Shown: positions 44,401 to 55,685, counted from the first letter of the stretch. The stretch: 64,000 nt of DNA from Panicum virgatum (GCF_016808335.1 NC_053138.1:55768951-55832950); one strand, 5' to 3'. Numbers and translations are program-made. Notes: generated by a model from the sequence alone, not told the origin.

Positions 44401-46550
44401 TTGTTTGAGCTTTTCTAAAAAATGGTGAACTGTAAAAAAACAAATCTCTCTTCCAAAGTTTCTCTGTCAAAAAATTATTATAATAATAATAAAATGATGG
44501 CAAGCATTTTGGGATCCATGCCAAATAAATCTTTTGAACTTGTTAAAGCATGGATGTGAACAACAAATCCAAAAACAAAAGTCCTTTATCCATCTCGCAA
44601 GTATTTGTTGTCCACTAACCTTTTGCAGGAATGAAAAAACGACAACACTAGGAGCAGCGTACATAACTCCAACTTCAACACAACGCTCCTTGGTCCAATG
44701 GGAAGGCAAATGCACAAGGAACCAAGCTGAACAAATGCAAAGCTTCGCTACATCAAAATAAAGTTCCACTTTTGCATCTTTGTTCATTGCTTGGCGAGTT
44801 CTTCCAGGTAAGTATCCTACACACCTTGTGCATCATTGCCTCATGTATCCACCCTACTAAGTTATCCATCATGTTTAGCTTGCCATAAAAAAAAGAAACA
44901 TATACATATTAAAATAAAAAAATTATTAGATTTGAAAAAAAACCTTAGTATTCCCAATGAAAGCATTCTTTTATTCAATAAAGTTTAGACTCCCCGGTGT
45001 TCAAAACCGGCAGAGTGCCTTGTCTCCACTTTTGTTTTTCTTTTTGAATAAAGCTAGGTACAAGAATAAGTGTGGGGGAGATCTCCCCAAATCACCAATT
45101 ACAAACCTGTTCGAGATCTCTCCCCCAATTATGGTGCACAACATCGACGATCCAACACGCTGAAGAATAGGACGGAAGGAATCCAGGGAGGAATGGCCGA
45201 ACCCTTGGTTCGACCAAGCCACCACTGACTCCCTTCGTTTCGCGCTTCTTCCTCCTTCAACGATGGTATGTGCAACTCACGCCTCACAAACTCCCTCAAA
45301 CTCTTGAAGTTCTTGAGTTTAAATAATCTCCTTGCTGATCATAAAAACTAAACTCAATGAACCTTGCCAATCCTCCCTGCACTCCATGCTCTTCCAAAAA
45401 TAACCTTGCATACTCTTTATTCCTCGCTTTTCTTCTAGTTCTTGTGAGCAAATATCTTTATAGGGAACCCATGCTATCTATGTAATTGACTAATGTGATA
45501 TGATTGGATGAAGGGAACCGTGTTTTTCCTTGCAAAGAACTTGGTATTTATTTTCAAAAAAAATCAGCAATAGCTTGTCTCCTCAAATTAATATAAAATC
45601 CTACCAGAGCCAAAGTTTGAGCATCATGAAAAACCTTTTGCAGCTTGCCTTTTGCTTTGAGCTTTGTCAAATTCTACGACCCATGTTACAAACTTTTCAT
45701 ACTCCAATGATCAAGATCACGTACACGTCCACTCATATGCTATACTTCTACACTGGAAGATAGCAAGCATTTCCATCCACCACAAAATAAAACTCCAAGT
45801 CACACCATGACTCCCTCTCTCTAAAGTTGTCATCAATGATGTGGGCTATACAAAAAGAAATAAAAGATGCATACCCAAAGAAGGTATGCCACATGCCCAC
45901 AAGGCATGAAAAAAAAATGCATACCCAAAGAAGGTATGCCACGTTCCCACAAGGCATGTCAAAAAAAAGGGAAGAAGAAGAAAAAAATAGCCCACATCCA
46001 AAAGAAATAAAGGAGAGAGATGGTTCATGAAAAGGAGTTCATACACCATCCACCCAAAAAGAAAAAAATATTTATATCATCACACGCTTGCACATCTTGA
46101 TCAAGGTTTATGACTTGTTTCTTTTTGGATCTAGACTATGACTTAGCAACATAAGCAAAGAAAGCATGACTCTCTACTCCTATCCTGAGCTCCACATAAG
46201 CCTGATTAAGATGATAGGAGAAAAGAAGGCAAAAACTTTGCCTTGGTGAGGATCCAAAACAAAAAGAGTGATTCGAGAGAATAATTTGAGGAGCAAGACT
46301 ATTCTTTCTTTTCAAAAAAAATAAAAATAAAATAAAAACCAAAGTTTCTAAACAGGAAGAGCTAGGAACCTGAATTCTGTATCGTTCCATTCTTCAATTA
46401 CCCAAGAAAGCATGGTAGCCACTCAAAAGTTCACAGAATTTGGAAGAAGCGTGGAATAACTTGTATGCAGGTTTCATAAAAAGGAGTTGCATCTACCTTA
46501 GTCCTTCAACCTTTACTTGAGGACGAGCAAAGGACTAAGTGTGGGGGTGT
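41500..46550. other. Interior of nested LTR element, no coding capacity
   Basis: AT-rich with only short open frames. AAGTGTGGGGGAGAT occurs at about 43260 and 45069 and a variant just before the 3' LTR, so the purine-tract signature is repeated. A homopurine tract of GAAAA and GAGA lies at 43347-43429. A 53-bp unit containing GCATACCCAAAGAAGGTATG is tandemly duplicated at 45868-45960. I see nothing resembling an env-like gene. Confidence 0.65.
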
Positions 46551-47870
46551 TGTTGACGGTCCTTAAGTGTCATTTCGGACCGTCAACTCTTACAAAGATC
46601 TGTGCCAAAACAAACACCAAACTAGAATTAGGACGTTGATACTAATCATTTCCACAAGTTTTGGTGAATCGTTGTTTACAGGAAGCAATGTCTGCATATG
46701 GGTGAAAACCGTGTCATACAAAGGGAAAAGTACACATCAGAGCATTCTATGCGAGCACTAGAATTAGAGGGCCCACATCCTAAAGCAAATTAGCCCAAGT
46801 CCAAGAGAAAAGACACTTCCGACAAACAACAGCAGTGCGCACAAGGATCTTAGGGCCCAAATGACATGCCAAACCCACACATCTACAGGAATGCACCCTG
46901 AAATCTACATAAGAAGCCCACAAGGAGTGTGTCACCCGAAGATGAGCCCAAAAGGCCTCCGCAAGGGTGTGGCCGAACCCTTGGTTCGGCCGACCCCCTT
47001 CTGGGCCCATTCAAGCCCAGCTTTCTCCAGTAGTCTCCCATGGCTCTCCTACATCCATCCCGGACGTGCATAGTGCCACCTCGCAAGTCTAACCGTGGAT
47101 CCACCCTTGGAGAGGCTATATAAGGAGGAGGAGAGCCCCCCATTCAACACACAACAAGAGAGGAGGAAGAGCTCCACTCCAAGGCTTAGGCCTAGTACTT
47201 AGAAAATAGGGAGAGAGTGAGGGGGAGTTTGGAGGGGCGCCGGCCTGTTGGAGCTCTTCTCCAACTTGTACCTCGACGGATGCTTCTTTCTTAAGTGTTC
47301 GTGATCTTCTATGGTAGTTAGTGTTTTAGTAAAGTAAGTTCTATTCTTCATTTGCTTGTGGGATCATCATCTGTCCTCGTGACGGGTGCTCTAGTCTGAT
47401 GGCTGGAGTCGTGGACGGAGTCGGGGCTAGAGTAGTAATCGGTAGCATAGATGTGGTGTCTAGGCTAGAGGTTACCGTTGTTTGCATACCTTCTCCACGG
47501 TCTGTCGAGGTAGGCGGCAGGTGGTGATAGTCCTGTCCGTCCCTTGTAGTCCCCCACGTGAGGGTTGTGTGTAGAGCTAATAGCCGGATACTCTTGGCAG
47601 ACCAGGAGTAAGCCGGTGCCCGAAGTAAGCAAGTAGAGGTAGAACATATCTTACTAGAACTCTAAGCCATAGGAATCCTCTCTATCCTTGCCTACCTACC
47701 TCTTGTTTGTCCTTGGACGAACCAGTTAGAAGGCTAGTACCTCCGTCCCCCGTGGAAATACGATACCCTTGAATACTCACGGGTGAAGTGCTACAACTCA
47801 CGGGTGAAGTGCTACAACAGTATCTCCGTATGCTTGCAGATTATTCTGTGAACGTTAAGAAATACCAACA
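46551..47870. repeat. 3' LTR of nested element
   Basis: It matches the 5' LTR. It carries an extra 22-bp tandem copy of ACTCACGGGTGAAGTGCTAC near its end (47775-47818). The TATA box is at about 47116-47123. The purine-rich AAAGGACTAAGTGTGGGGG precedes it. Confidence 0.9.
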
Positions 47871-50114
47871 TGCATCCACGGCGGCGCCCGATGTACAAAC
47901 TGATCAACTCCACATTGAGGCACCAGCACCAGAGCAGCAGAGGTACCCAGTCGATGATATCACCATTCCAACAACATGCGAGCTCAATGTGTGAGTAAAG
48001 AATATATCTGTTCAGGTAGCACACGAGTCTGCCCTACCCGTGAATCCTGCTAGTACAATTCATGGAATGCCGATACCCCTTGGCTACGCCTCCGTCACAG
48101 TCGAGTAGATAGTTGAACCGACCCATATTAATGAGAATCTTGAGCTTGATTTTGTTGGAGGTGATGGAGAGAAGACATTGGGAGACGCACTACACGGGAT
48201 TGTTCTATGGCGCAAGGCCGACATCAAACTGACTGTGAACAACAAGGCTCCCATGGATCCGCCTCCATCAGCACCATCTCTGATCGACTATGGTAATGTT
48301 GATCGCAATCCAACTCCCTCACCTGAGCAGAGGGCCGGTAGTACTCCAACTCCTTCGGCACCGGAAGGAAAAGAAAAGAAAAAGACAGCATCCCTCCCAC
48401 TACCTGGACCCACAAACAAGAAGCAGAAAAGGGTTGAAAAGAAGATAGGCCGTAAGAAGAAATTAGCTTATGAGCTGACCCAAGATGAACTTGACGAGGA
48501 AGTGGATCGCGAGGTGAAAGAACATTTCAAACCTAAAGTCCAAGAGAAGAGGGTACCAGTAGATCGAGAAATAGAAGTCAAGGTCTACTCATGCTTGAAC
48601 AACCCACCAGGACCGAAACAACTACCCTCGAACTTTGATCGCACGCTGATAAAGGCACAACAACAGAGAAAAAAAAAGAAATGTGGAAAGACTATTCCTC
48701 AGCTAGGCTCAGTACAGAAGCAACTCGAGCCCCTCCTGGTGGTGAGGCAACCAAATGAACAAGAGGTTGAATTTCTTCGCGAAACAGGATTCACGCTTGA
48801 TCAGGCAGCGGGGACAGCAGATATCCCAATTGCTGAAGTTGTTGCTCATCCATTCAAGCTTGGGAAACCTCTTGTCACTGAGGAGGATGAGATCAAACTA
48901 GGCACACAGATGTTCAATTTACACAGATGGTACATGCGCATGTCCAACAAAAAAATGGATATGTTTGGAGTTAAGTATCACGACCATGATTTTTATCATG
49001 GGGAGGATGACTTCTGGGTCTACTTCGAAGATCTACGTGCCATATATCATCGACAAGCCCTAGACGTCTCTATCATCACCATTTGGGTTCTGTAAGTATC
49101 AAAAAAATTTAGATTGTCATCAACGTAAATAACTCTGTGCACTTCATAATTTGTATTTTATCATTCAGTATGGAGCTTCAAAGATGCCGGAAAGAAGGAT
49201 GGCATCATCAGGTGGGCTTCATGATGCCGTTGATAATCAACCAGAAAACTGTTAACGACAACTACAAGAGACGTGTCAAAACATCTACCATGCCCTGATG
49301 CGCAAACATTACAAATCTTATATAATGATATCCTACAACTATGGGTAAGTCTTGGTCGAGTAAAACCTCTTTTATATTCCTAAATAAATGCTAAGTCTAA
49401 TATGGTTGTGTATATATCTGTAGTTATCAATGGGTTTTGCTCATAATTTGCTTGGAGAGCGGCAATCTTACAGTGTTCGACTCCATGAGGTGCCCACAGT
49501 CTACAATCCAACACTTCTTAGACCCATTGAATAGGTAAGTACAATGTGCACATATCAAATCCTTTTCAATTTTACATCAATTATTCAACATCCAAGTAAA
49601 TTTCTTGCACAGGGTGTGGAAACAATTTGTAAAGAAGAACAAAGGAGTCAGTGGAGGGAAGACGCAATTGGATGTTAGAATGGATTTTCCGGTATGTTGG
49701 GTCGCGCCCAATTCTCTAAGTAATATCAATTGTTCTGCATAGGCGTACACAAATATAGAATATCTGATTTATTTCTTTTACAGTGTGCGAGACAACAACA
49801 AGGAACTGATTGGTGTGGGTACTATGTATGCGACTACATACATGGTCTAGTAGAATGCGGGAAAGAAACTTCGGAGGATGCCAGATTATGTCCATACCGT
49901 TCTCAACTCCGTTCAATTAATTATACTAACGTGGTGAATTAATATATATTCATCTTTTCAAAAATGATAGATGTCGCAAATCTACATGGAATCTTTGCCT
50001 GTTGATCGAATTAACGCCGTGTGCGAGCAGCTCGCAGGATTCATTGTGAAGGAGATCCTAAATCCTAGAGGCGATTTCTACCATGACGGACACATCAATA
50101 GAGGGTCCTCTTGA

Positions 50115-50657
50115 AACTCTTTAGGGATTAGTAACTGCAGTAAAAACATGACTTGTATATTTGTAAATATTTTTAAATGTGTTGTCTTGTTGTTTACATA
50201 TTTTTATATATGTTATAATTGCTAGCTAACTTAACTAAATTCTTGACTTTGACTTTTAGTTAATTTCTTTGAACTCTAACACGACCGATGGACGTATACG
50301 TTTAGTTCTGTATTGGTCGATCGGGTACGCATAGCAATTCTCAAAGAATAAACAAAACAAATAAAAAGGAAATTTGGGATAATAAACGGGGAAAACTCTT
50401 TGGTACCGGTTGGGAATATCAACCGGTACCAAAGAGGCTGCACGCTTGCGTCAGCGTGGCAGCCTCAAAGCACCGGTTGGTTTTTCCAACCGGTACCTAT
50501 GTGTGCCAAAGGCAGCGGCTAGGTTACCCGGTATCCTAGGACCGAGCCCAGGGTCTCGGTTTGCAGGTGCCAGTTGGAAAACCGGTACCTAAGGTCTTCT
50601 TCAACCGGTACCTAAGGCCTTCTTCAACCGGTACCTAAGGCCCATTTTCCAGTAGTG
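50115..50657. repeat. CACTA 3' region and subterminal repeats
   Basis: 50115-50395 is AT-rich without a gene. From 50401 there are six or more copies of ACCGGTACC/GGTTGG words, including three near-identical CTTCAACCGGTACCTAAGG units at 50597-50640, up to the terminus CCAGTAGTG. Confidence 0.8.
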
Positions 50658-50990
50658 AGCTACTAGCTAGTCTCTAAAAAGAATAATTTGTATAGATAAG
50701 ATTCTAATAATTAAGCAATCATTCTTCAACGCATCTTGATCACATACAGGTCTGAATTTTCCTGGTCCAAAACATGCGATCTTCGCAGTCTCTGAATTCC
50801 ACACCAGACAACACCCGGTCCACTCTTGCTTCCAAACTCCCATCTTGCTTGCTCGCCCCGGCCGCCACATCTATAAGTAACCCTTGATAGTTCTCTGTTT
50901 AGCACACACAATCACACAACAAAGCCTCTCATTAGTGACCAGTAAGTCTTCAGTTCTTCACTGATCAATGTCAACCGACTTGTTGCCACC
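50658..50990 (+). promoter_or_regulatory. PR-10 promoter and leader, orphaned copy
   Basis: It matches 19300-19586, including CCTGGTCCAAAACATG, the CCCCGGCCGCCACAT block, the TATA box CTATAAG (50871-50877) and the leader. The CACTA element separates it from its own upstream region at 31369-32379. Confidence 0.75.
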
Positions 50991-51417
50991 ATGGTTGTCG
51001 GCAAAGTCACACTAGAGTACCCCAACTTGCTTGGGAAAAAAGGTTATGTTGTTGTTGTTGTGGTGCGTGGTGTCCTGACACCATATCAGTAGACATGGCA
51101 CCGGTAGTCCTAGAAGTTGGTAAGCTAAAAGTAATTAGCTGATGTAGAATGACCCAATTTTATAGGACGGATTACAATGAAACTTTAATATAGAGTAGTA
51201 ATATCTAGGTGCAAGCGTTGTCCAAGAACTACCGTATTCTTCCAAGGTGGATGATAACAAACCTCCACCTATACATACCCTCAGTGACGCGAAGGTGCTC
51301 AAGACCCGGCTCCTAACGCGCGACGTGGCAGCGCGCGTGGTAAGGTCGGAGCTAGTGGTGGAGGGCAGTGAGCTAGCCAGGCAGATGAAGTCGCAGGTGT
51401 CCGAGGTGAAGGTGGTG

Positions 51418-51893
51418 TTGGAAATTTTCGGTGGCCAAAAGGTCGTAAAATAAGAAAAAAAGATAAGAGGATAAAACTGCCGTTTTCACGCCTTCATCGT
51501 TGGCGCAGTCAACACATGGTTGCAATCCTTGATCGTCCAGTGCCAAATAAATAAGTGGGGAGGGACGTCGGCATCATGGATCTAGTGCAAACCTAACCAA
51601 AAACCCTAGCCCGCCTACATGCCATCTGATCCCTAACAGCGTTTTAGCAATTGAAGTTCACCGTCAACTCGTCATCACCGTCGTAGGGCAAACGACGTGG
51701 TGGACCAAGGGACGACGGTACCCACGACCTTCTACGACTCCGGGAACAACTACGTGAACACCTATTATTCCAACCTCATCACCAATCGAGATGGCCAGAT
51801 CTGCGTCAGCTGTTGCACCCGGTTTAGATGTTGACATTACTCATGTTATTTTAAGTTGTGCTAACATTGTTTAGGTGGAGTTTGTTCCTACAG
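51418..51893. mobile_element. Unidentified 476-bp insertion in PR-10 exon 2
   Basis: GGTGGTG stands on both sides (51411-51417 and 51894-51900), with AAGGTGGTG/AGGGTGGTG as a possible 9-bp duplication. Exon 2 continues correctly across it. I find no clear inverted ends. One frame (about 51705-51825) reads TTFYDSGNNYVNTYYSN and looks gene-like; it could be a captured host exon. Confidence 0.5.
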
Positions 51894-51934
51894 GGTGGTG
51901 CCGGCTGGCGTGGGCGTCAGCGTGGTGCATATAA

Positions 51935-52235
51935 TGAAGCGTCCCCTCATAAGAGAAGACATAAATGTGATACAATATCAGTCCCAGGAGGCTGATAACC
52001 TGTAGGATAGGGTCACCCGCAGGAAGCTCCGTATGGCGCAAGACTCTGATGACCTCTTCGTAGTTAATGTCGTTGTGTGAGTTTTAGTTGTTATCCTTGC
52101 GAAAGTGGCGCTTCACTGCCCATTACCGTATAGAGTTGTACGGTGATGTACCATCTGATGTAATAAATGTGTTATCAGCCTTCTGGGATTGATATTGTAT
52201 CACATTTAAGTCTTCTCTTATGAGGGGACGCTTCA
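51935..52235 (+). repeat. 5' LTR remnant with inverted outer end
   Basis: 52003-52235 matches the last 230 bp of the 3' LTR (62012-62243). 51935-51999 is an inverted copy of the last 65 bp of this same LTR (52171-52235) with about four mismatches. The remnant therefore has perfect-looking terminal inverted repeats (TGAAGCGTCCCCTCATAAGA and its complement). It lacks the TATA region found near 59832 in the 3' LTR. Confidence 0.88.
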
Positions 52236-52237
52236 GG

Positions 52238-52249
52238 TGGTATCAGAGC
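52238..52249 (+). promoter_or_regulatory. Primer-binding site, initiator tRNA-Met
   Basis: TGGTATCAGAGC, the standard complement to the 3' end of plant initiator tRNA-Met, lies two bases after the LTR. Confidence 0.92.
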
Positions 52250-52377
52250 CGTAAGTTGGCCATAGGACGTGACCCTAAGATCGAGACCCTTTTTTTCGAG
52301 CTGTTCCACGTTAGGACTTTCCTTGCTTAATCCTTTTTCCACTCATACACTCACCATTGACTCTTGCCCTGTTCCAG

Positions 52378-53106
52378 ATGGCTGACAATGGATGGAGTGG
52401 CGGAATATGCCACGCAGAGCCCGGCCTTCCTAAGTTATTGATACTCAGCCTGGAACGCATCGGAGTGGTGGACCCACCAGAGTACGTCTACCAGGAGTAT
52501 GACTCCAGGGGCACTCTTCGGTGCGACATGATGATTTTCGTGGGAAAGAGCACCCGCTACCCTAACGTGGACCCCTGGTTCATCTCCACCACTAGCTTTC
52601 GCTTCCCAGACACCTACCGAAAAGCCGCCCGAAAAGCCCTGCGACGTCTGCGTGTGATCTACAAGCATCATCTTCAGCAGACTCCTATGGGATTTTTCCC
52701 ACCTACTGGAGAAAGAGGATGCTCACGGATTGCCCGAATGAGAGGACTTGGAAGAGAAGAAGAAGACCTAGAAGATACGGTCTCCCACCTATCCATCTAC
52801 CCCACCGGCCTGGATGAACTTTACCGCGAACAGGCGGCACAACTGAAGCACCAAATCCACATGGCAGAAAAGGCAACCCAAGAACTGGAGGAACAACGGA
52901 CAAGAGCCGCACGCGCCGAGTATTCCCTAGCCACTCTCCAAACCCAATGGCAAGAATACGAGGCTCGTGGAGGAATAGGTGGGTGGATAGAGGAAGAACC
53001 CGAAGAAATCAATTGGGATAGAGGTACTCAGACCGAAGATGAATTGATGGATCAGTGTCTTCCACCAAAAAAGCGCCCTATCCGGATCGAGGAAGAGTCC
53101 CCATGA
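52378..53106 (+). CDS. Accessory ORF A upstream of gag, unknown function, intact
   Basis: 243 codons from ATG 52378 (MADNGWSGGICHAEPG) with no internal stop. Residues about 10-110 form a compact domain with GTLRCDMMIFVGKSTRYPNV, then FRFPDTYRKAARKALRRL and TPMGFFPP. A Glu/Arg/Gln-rich coiled coil follows (about 150-205) and an acidic tail with a Lys/Arg-rich patch PPKKRPIR near the end that could serve as a nuclear signal. It shares the domain with ORF B. TTCCAG directly precedes the ATG, as TTTCAG does in ORF B. It is neither gag nor pol, and I do not recognise it as a named family. It is the only long intact frame in an otherwise broken element. Confidence 0.7.
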   Translation: MADNGWSGGICHAEPGLPKLLILSLERIGVVDPPEYVYQEYDSRGTLRCDMMIFVGKSTRYPNVDPWFISTTSFRFPDTYRKAARKALRRLRVIYKHHLQQTPMGFFPPTGERGCSRIARMRGLGREEEDLEDTVSHLSIYPTGLDELYREQAAQLKHQIHMAEKATQELEEQRTRAARAEYSLATLQTQWQEYEARGGIGGWIEEEPEEINWDRGTQTEDELMDQCLPPKKRPIRIEEESP

Positions 53107-53254
53107 TAGGAGTAGCACTCCAAGCTAGAACCCTATCCTAATAATCATGTATCCATGGAAACTGTACCCCTCCATATTGTAATAATAAGTACCATCTGTC
53201 CCCTTTGTATCCAAATACCTGTGCAAAATTTGTTCACCCTATCTTTGTTTTCAG
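53107..53254 (+). other. Spacer between the accessory ORFs
   Basis: The 148-bp spacer has GTAATAATAAGTACC in the middle and ends in a pyrimidine-rich ATCTTTGTTTTCAG before ATG. This looks like a splice acceptor, so ORF B could be reached by splicing. Confidence 0.5.
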
Positions 53255-54121
53255 ATGGCTGAGGAAGGATACACCCGGGGCAATTGCCAAGCTGCACCTG
53301 GCTTCCCCAGCCTCTTGATCAACGCCGTGGAGAGCCTTGGCGTTACGGAATGCTCAAGGTACTGCAGCAGAGAGTACGAGAACCATGGTACCCTCCGCTG
53401 CAGGGTGATCCTGGTCATCACCAGAAGTGACCGCTACCCCGACATCCAGCCATGGCGAGTGACCGCCATAGGGTTTAGGCACCAAGACACCTATCCCTTG
53501 GCCGTCAGAAAGGCACTCCGTTATCTGTGCCAGATTTTTGAAGGACACCTAGCCCCCACACCAATGAGGTTCTTCCCTCCAACCATCAGAACCCCAGTTT
53601 GGGAAGCTTGTAAGAGAAGCCTGGAACGACACCGTCATGAAGAAGATCCTCTGTACCAAGTGGCTACCTACCTAGCCTCCTTGGATCAGCTCTTTGACGA
53701 GCAAACTGGCATCCTGAGGGAGCAGACCCATCGAGCCGAGCAAGCAGAGCTCGCGGTAAAACTGCAATAGATCCGGGCAGCCCAAGCTGAGGCAAGAGCC
53801 GCAGCCGCGGTCAGCAGCGAAGCGGTTGCCCAGGAAAGCCTCAGGCAGGCCCGGGACCGGCATATGCAAGAATGGACCAGAAGCGGAACGCCAGTCCCGA
53901 CAATTGGGGAAGACCATGTTCTACTCGGGACACCCGTCATAGGATGGGGACCACCCTTGAGAACCCCACAAGCCCCGCCTGAGAACCCTGAAGGGTCTAC
54001 TGCCGCCGTTGAAAGAGAAGCTGCTGCATAACCCCGGGAAAACATAAACCTAGAGAACGGCGAGCAAGGACTGCTCGTTCCCCTGGAAGCACACTCCGAA
54101 GAAGGCTCGCCCCGTGAGTAG
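53255..54121 (+). pseudogene. Accessory ORF B, paralogue of ORF A, two stops
   Basis: It starts MAEEGYTRGNCQAAPGFPSL. Residues about 10-110 align with ORF A: GTLRCRVILVITRSDRYPDI, FRHQDTYPLAVRKALRYL and TPMRFFPP. It then has a coiled-coil stretch. TAG at 53768-53770 and TAA at 54028-54030 interrupt it; both fit a single C-to-T change from a Gln codon. Reading through, the frame ends TAG at about 54119-54121, giving about 288 codons. The shared domain differs at more than half of positions, so the duplication is much older than this insertion. Function unknown. Confidence 0.65.
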
Positions 54122-54412
54122 AATGCCCGACGCCACCCTAGTGTTGTACCCTCCCAGCCCCCTTGGCCTAAGTTGTACCCTTAAATGTGACCCTGTACCC
54201 GGACGTGTAGTACGCATTTGGCCTTGCCCCGTGTTGTACCCTCCCTTGCAGTAATAAAGTTGTTTGTGCTTGTTGTTTGTTATGTTGAGTGCCTGTTAGT
54301 TGTGTGCTTTCCGGCAGAAGTTAGATTCTTCCTTTTCAAAAATACGAATTAAACAACTTAAACATCACATAATCTTAATCCCAATCTCACAAAGACTCTA
54401 CTCGATCTAGAG

Positions 54413-55558
54413 ATGGCTTCCCGAAGCGGTACGAGGGCCTCCCACAACCGGACCCCTACAGCCGCTGATGCAGGAGTACAGCCTAATGGGCAGAACCCTC
54501 CTCAGGAAGAACAGGAAGTGAGCCAGAACAGAGGAGAAAATCAAGGAGAAGTGCCACCGCCACCACCACCACCCCTCGGGGATCTGGCAGAAGATAATAC
54601 ACAACCAGACCCTCATACTGGAAACACTGGCCAATGCCCTCGTTAACAAGCGGCCACGAGAGCAGACCATGAATAACAAGCTGACAGCTTTTCTGAGTAC
54701 CAAGCCGCCCACCTTTGCCGAATCCAGCAACCCCTTGGATGCAGACGACTGGCTGCGTGTGATCTAGAGGAAGCTCGAGCCATTCGATTGTCAAGATCGA
54801 GACAAAGTTCTCCTGGCAGCTCACCAACTCACTGGAACTGGCTTAGCCTGGTCGGAGAATTACTGTGCCGCTGCCGAAGATGCCTCCACCATCACGTGGA
54901 AGGAATTTGTGAAGAAGTTCTGCCGCTACCATATCCCCTCAGCCACCATGAAGCGCAAGGCGGATGAGTTCTGAGCACTGCAGCAAGGAAGTATGTCAGT
55001 AGAAGAATACACCCACCAGTTCATGGAGCTGGCCCGATATGCACCAGAGAAAGTGGACGAGGATGAAAAGAAGCAGGACATGTTCAAGAAGGGACTGACC
55101 CCAGAACTCCGAATCTTGCTTACCCCTCAGATCTACCCGGACTTCAACACTCTGATGAACAAGGCCATTCTCACAGAAAGGGCCAAAGAGGAAGAAAGGA
55201 AGGATAACAAGCGCAAGTTTCTAAAAAGCAAGGTCCGCCAGCAGGACCGCTTCCAGAAACCAAGGAATTCCAGCTATATAGCACCAAGATATCAGGCCCC
55301 AATGCAGTATAGAATCCAGTCACAAGTGACAGGATCCCAAGCCCCTAACACACAGTTCAGAAGCCAGAACACCATGAAGGCCCCGCAGAGCAATGCCAGC
55401 CAAGTCACCACCAACAACAGCAATGCTAGGGACTGTTTCAACTGCCGAGAGACAGGGCATTTCATTGCTAACTGCCCATATGTCAAGAACAAGCCTGCTA
55501 CATCAGCCTTCTCCAACTCTGTGAATGGACCAAGACTAGTATTGTCAGGTGCCAACTG
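54413..55558 (+). pseudogene. gag of Tekay-type element, broken
   Basis: The N-terminus MASRSGTRASHNRTPTAADA starts at 54413. A one-base insertion near 54589-54594 shifts the frame. The capsid region then reads PPTFAESSNPLDADDWLRVI, the AAHQLTGTGLAWSENYC helix and CRYHIPSATMKRKADEF. Stops are TAG 54765-54767 and TGA 54972-54974, both single transitions from Gln and Arg codons. The CCHC zinc finger CFNCRETGHFIANCPY is intact near 55436-55485. It would assemble the virus-like particle around element RNA. Confidence 0.88.
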
Positions 55559-55685
55559 AGTGCCCATCCGCAACAACAACAACATCAACAACAACAGTCA
55601 GCAGATGAGGCAGCCCTAGCAGTCATTTGGACGAGCCCGCGTCAACCACATCAACGCGCAGGAGGCTCAAGGAGCTCAGGGCGTA

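Larger units (their letters stand above)
40171..47870. mobile_element. Non-autonomous LTR retrotransposon nested in the CACTA
   Basis: It is 7.7 kb with TSD TGCAT (40166-40170 and 47871-47875), LTRs of about 1.3 kb starting TGTTGACGGTCC and ending ATACCAACA, a tRNA-Asp-like primer site and a purine tract. The 5.1-kb interior has no gag, protease, RT or integrase that I can recognise. Primer site and the AAGTGTGGGGG signature resemble the Athila branch of Ty3/gypsy, so it may be a derivative of such an element. By eye the LTRs differ at roughly 4% of positions, older than the LARD at 11676. Confidence 0.9.
38815..50114 (+). pseudogene. Second CACTA gene: Transposase_24-type protein with Ulp1-like end
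   Basis: Exon 1 (38815-38995) encodes an acidic start MDPYNEEAAAKYMMDAINED; intron 38996-39083 (GTACGT...TTTAG). The next part (39084-40165) is of the plant Transposase_24 type, with WPDRSKWWLFANG. The LTR element splits the gene at TGCAT (40166-40170). Beyond 47876 the frame continues into a DUF8039-like GGDGEKTLGDALHGIVLWRK region (48160-48240) and a Lys-rich linker. A C48/Ulp1 protease-like end then lies across small exons (49142-49830): YQWVLLIICLESG, VFDSM and QQGTDWCGYYVCDYI. The catalytic Cys context and Asp are present, but the His position is Gln (CAA at 49428-49430). The last exon is 49971-50114. Stops at 39144-39146, 39969-39971, 47993-47995 and 48105-48107 show decay. Whether these parts formed one protein or two is inferred from strand and order. 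Confidence 0.75.
32380..50657 (+). mobile_element. Large CACTA (En/Spm) transposon with nested LTR element
   Basis: The right end is a clean CCAGTAGTG (inverse of CACTACTGG). The left end reads TTCTACTGGAAAAC, a degraded version. Both subterminal regions are full of ACCGGT-type repeats. Inside, a TNP2-type transposase and a second transposon protein lie in the same orientation. Total is 18.3 kb; without the nested LTR element (40171-47870 plus one TSD) it was about 10.6 kb, a normal size for an autonomous CACTA. It sits in the promoter region of a PR-10 copy: the flanks 32300-32379 and 50658-50700 together match 19240-19310. The 3-bp TSD is not clean. Both genes are decayed. Confidence 0.9.
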
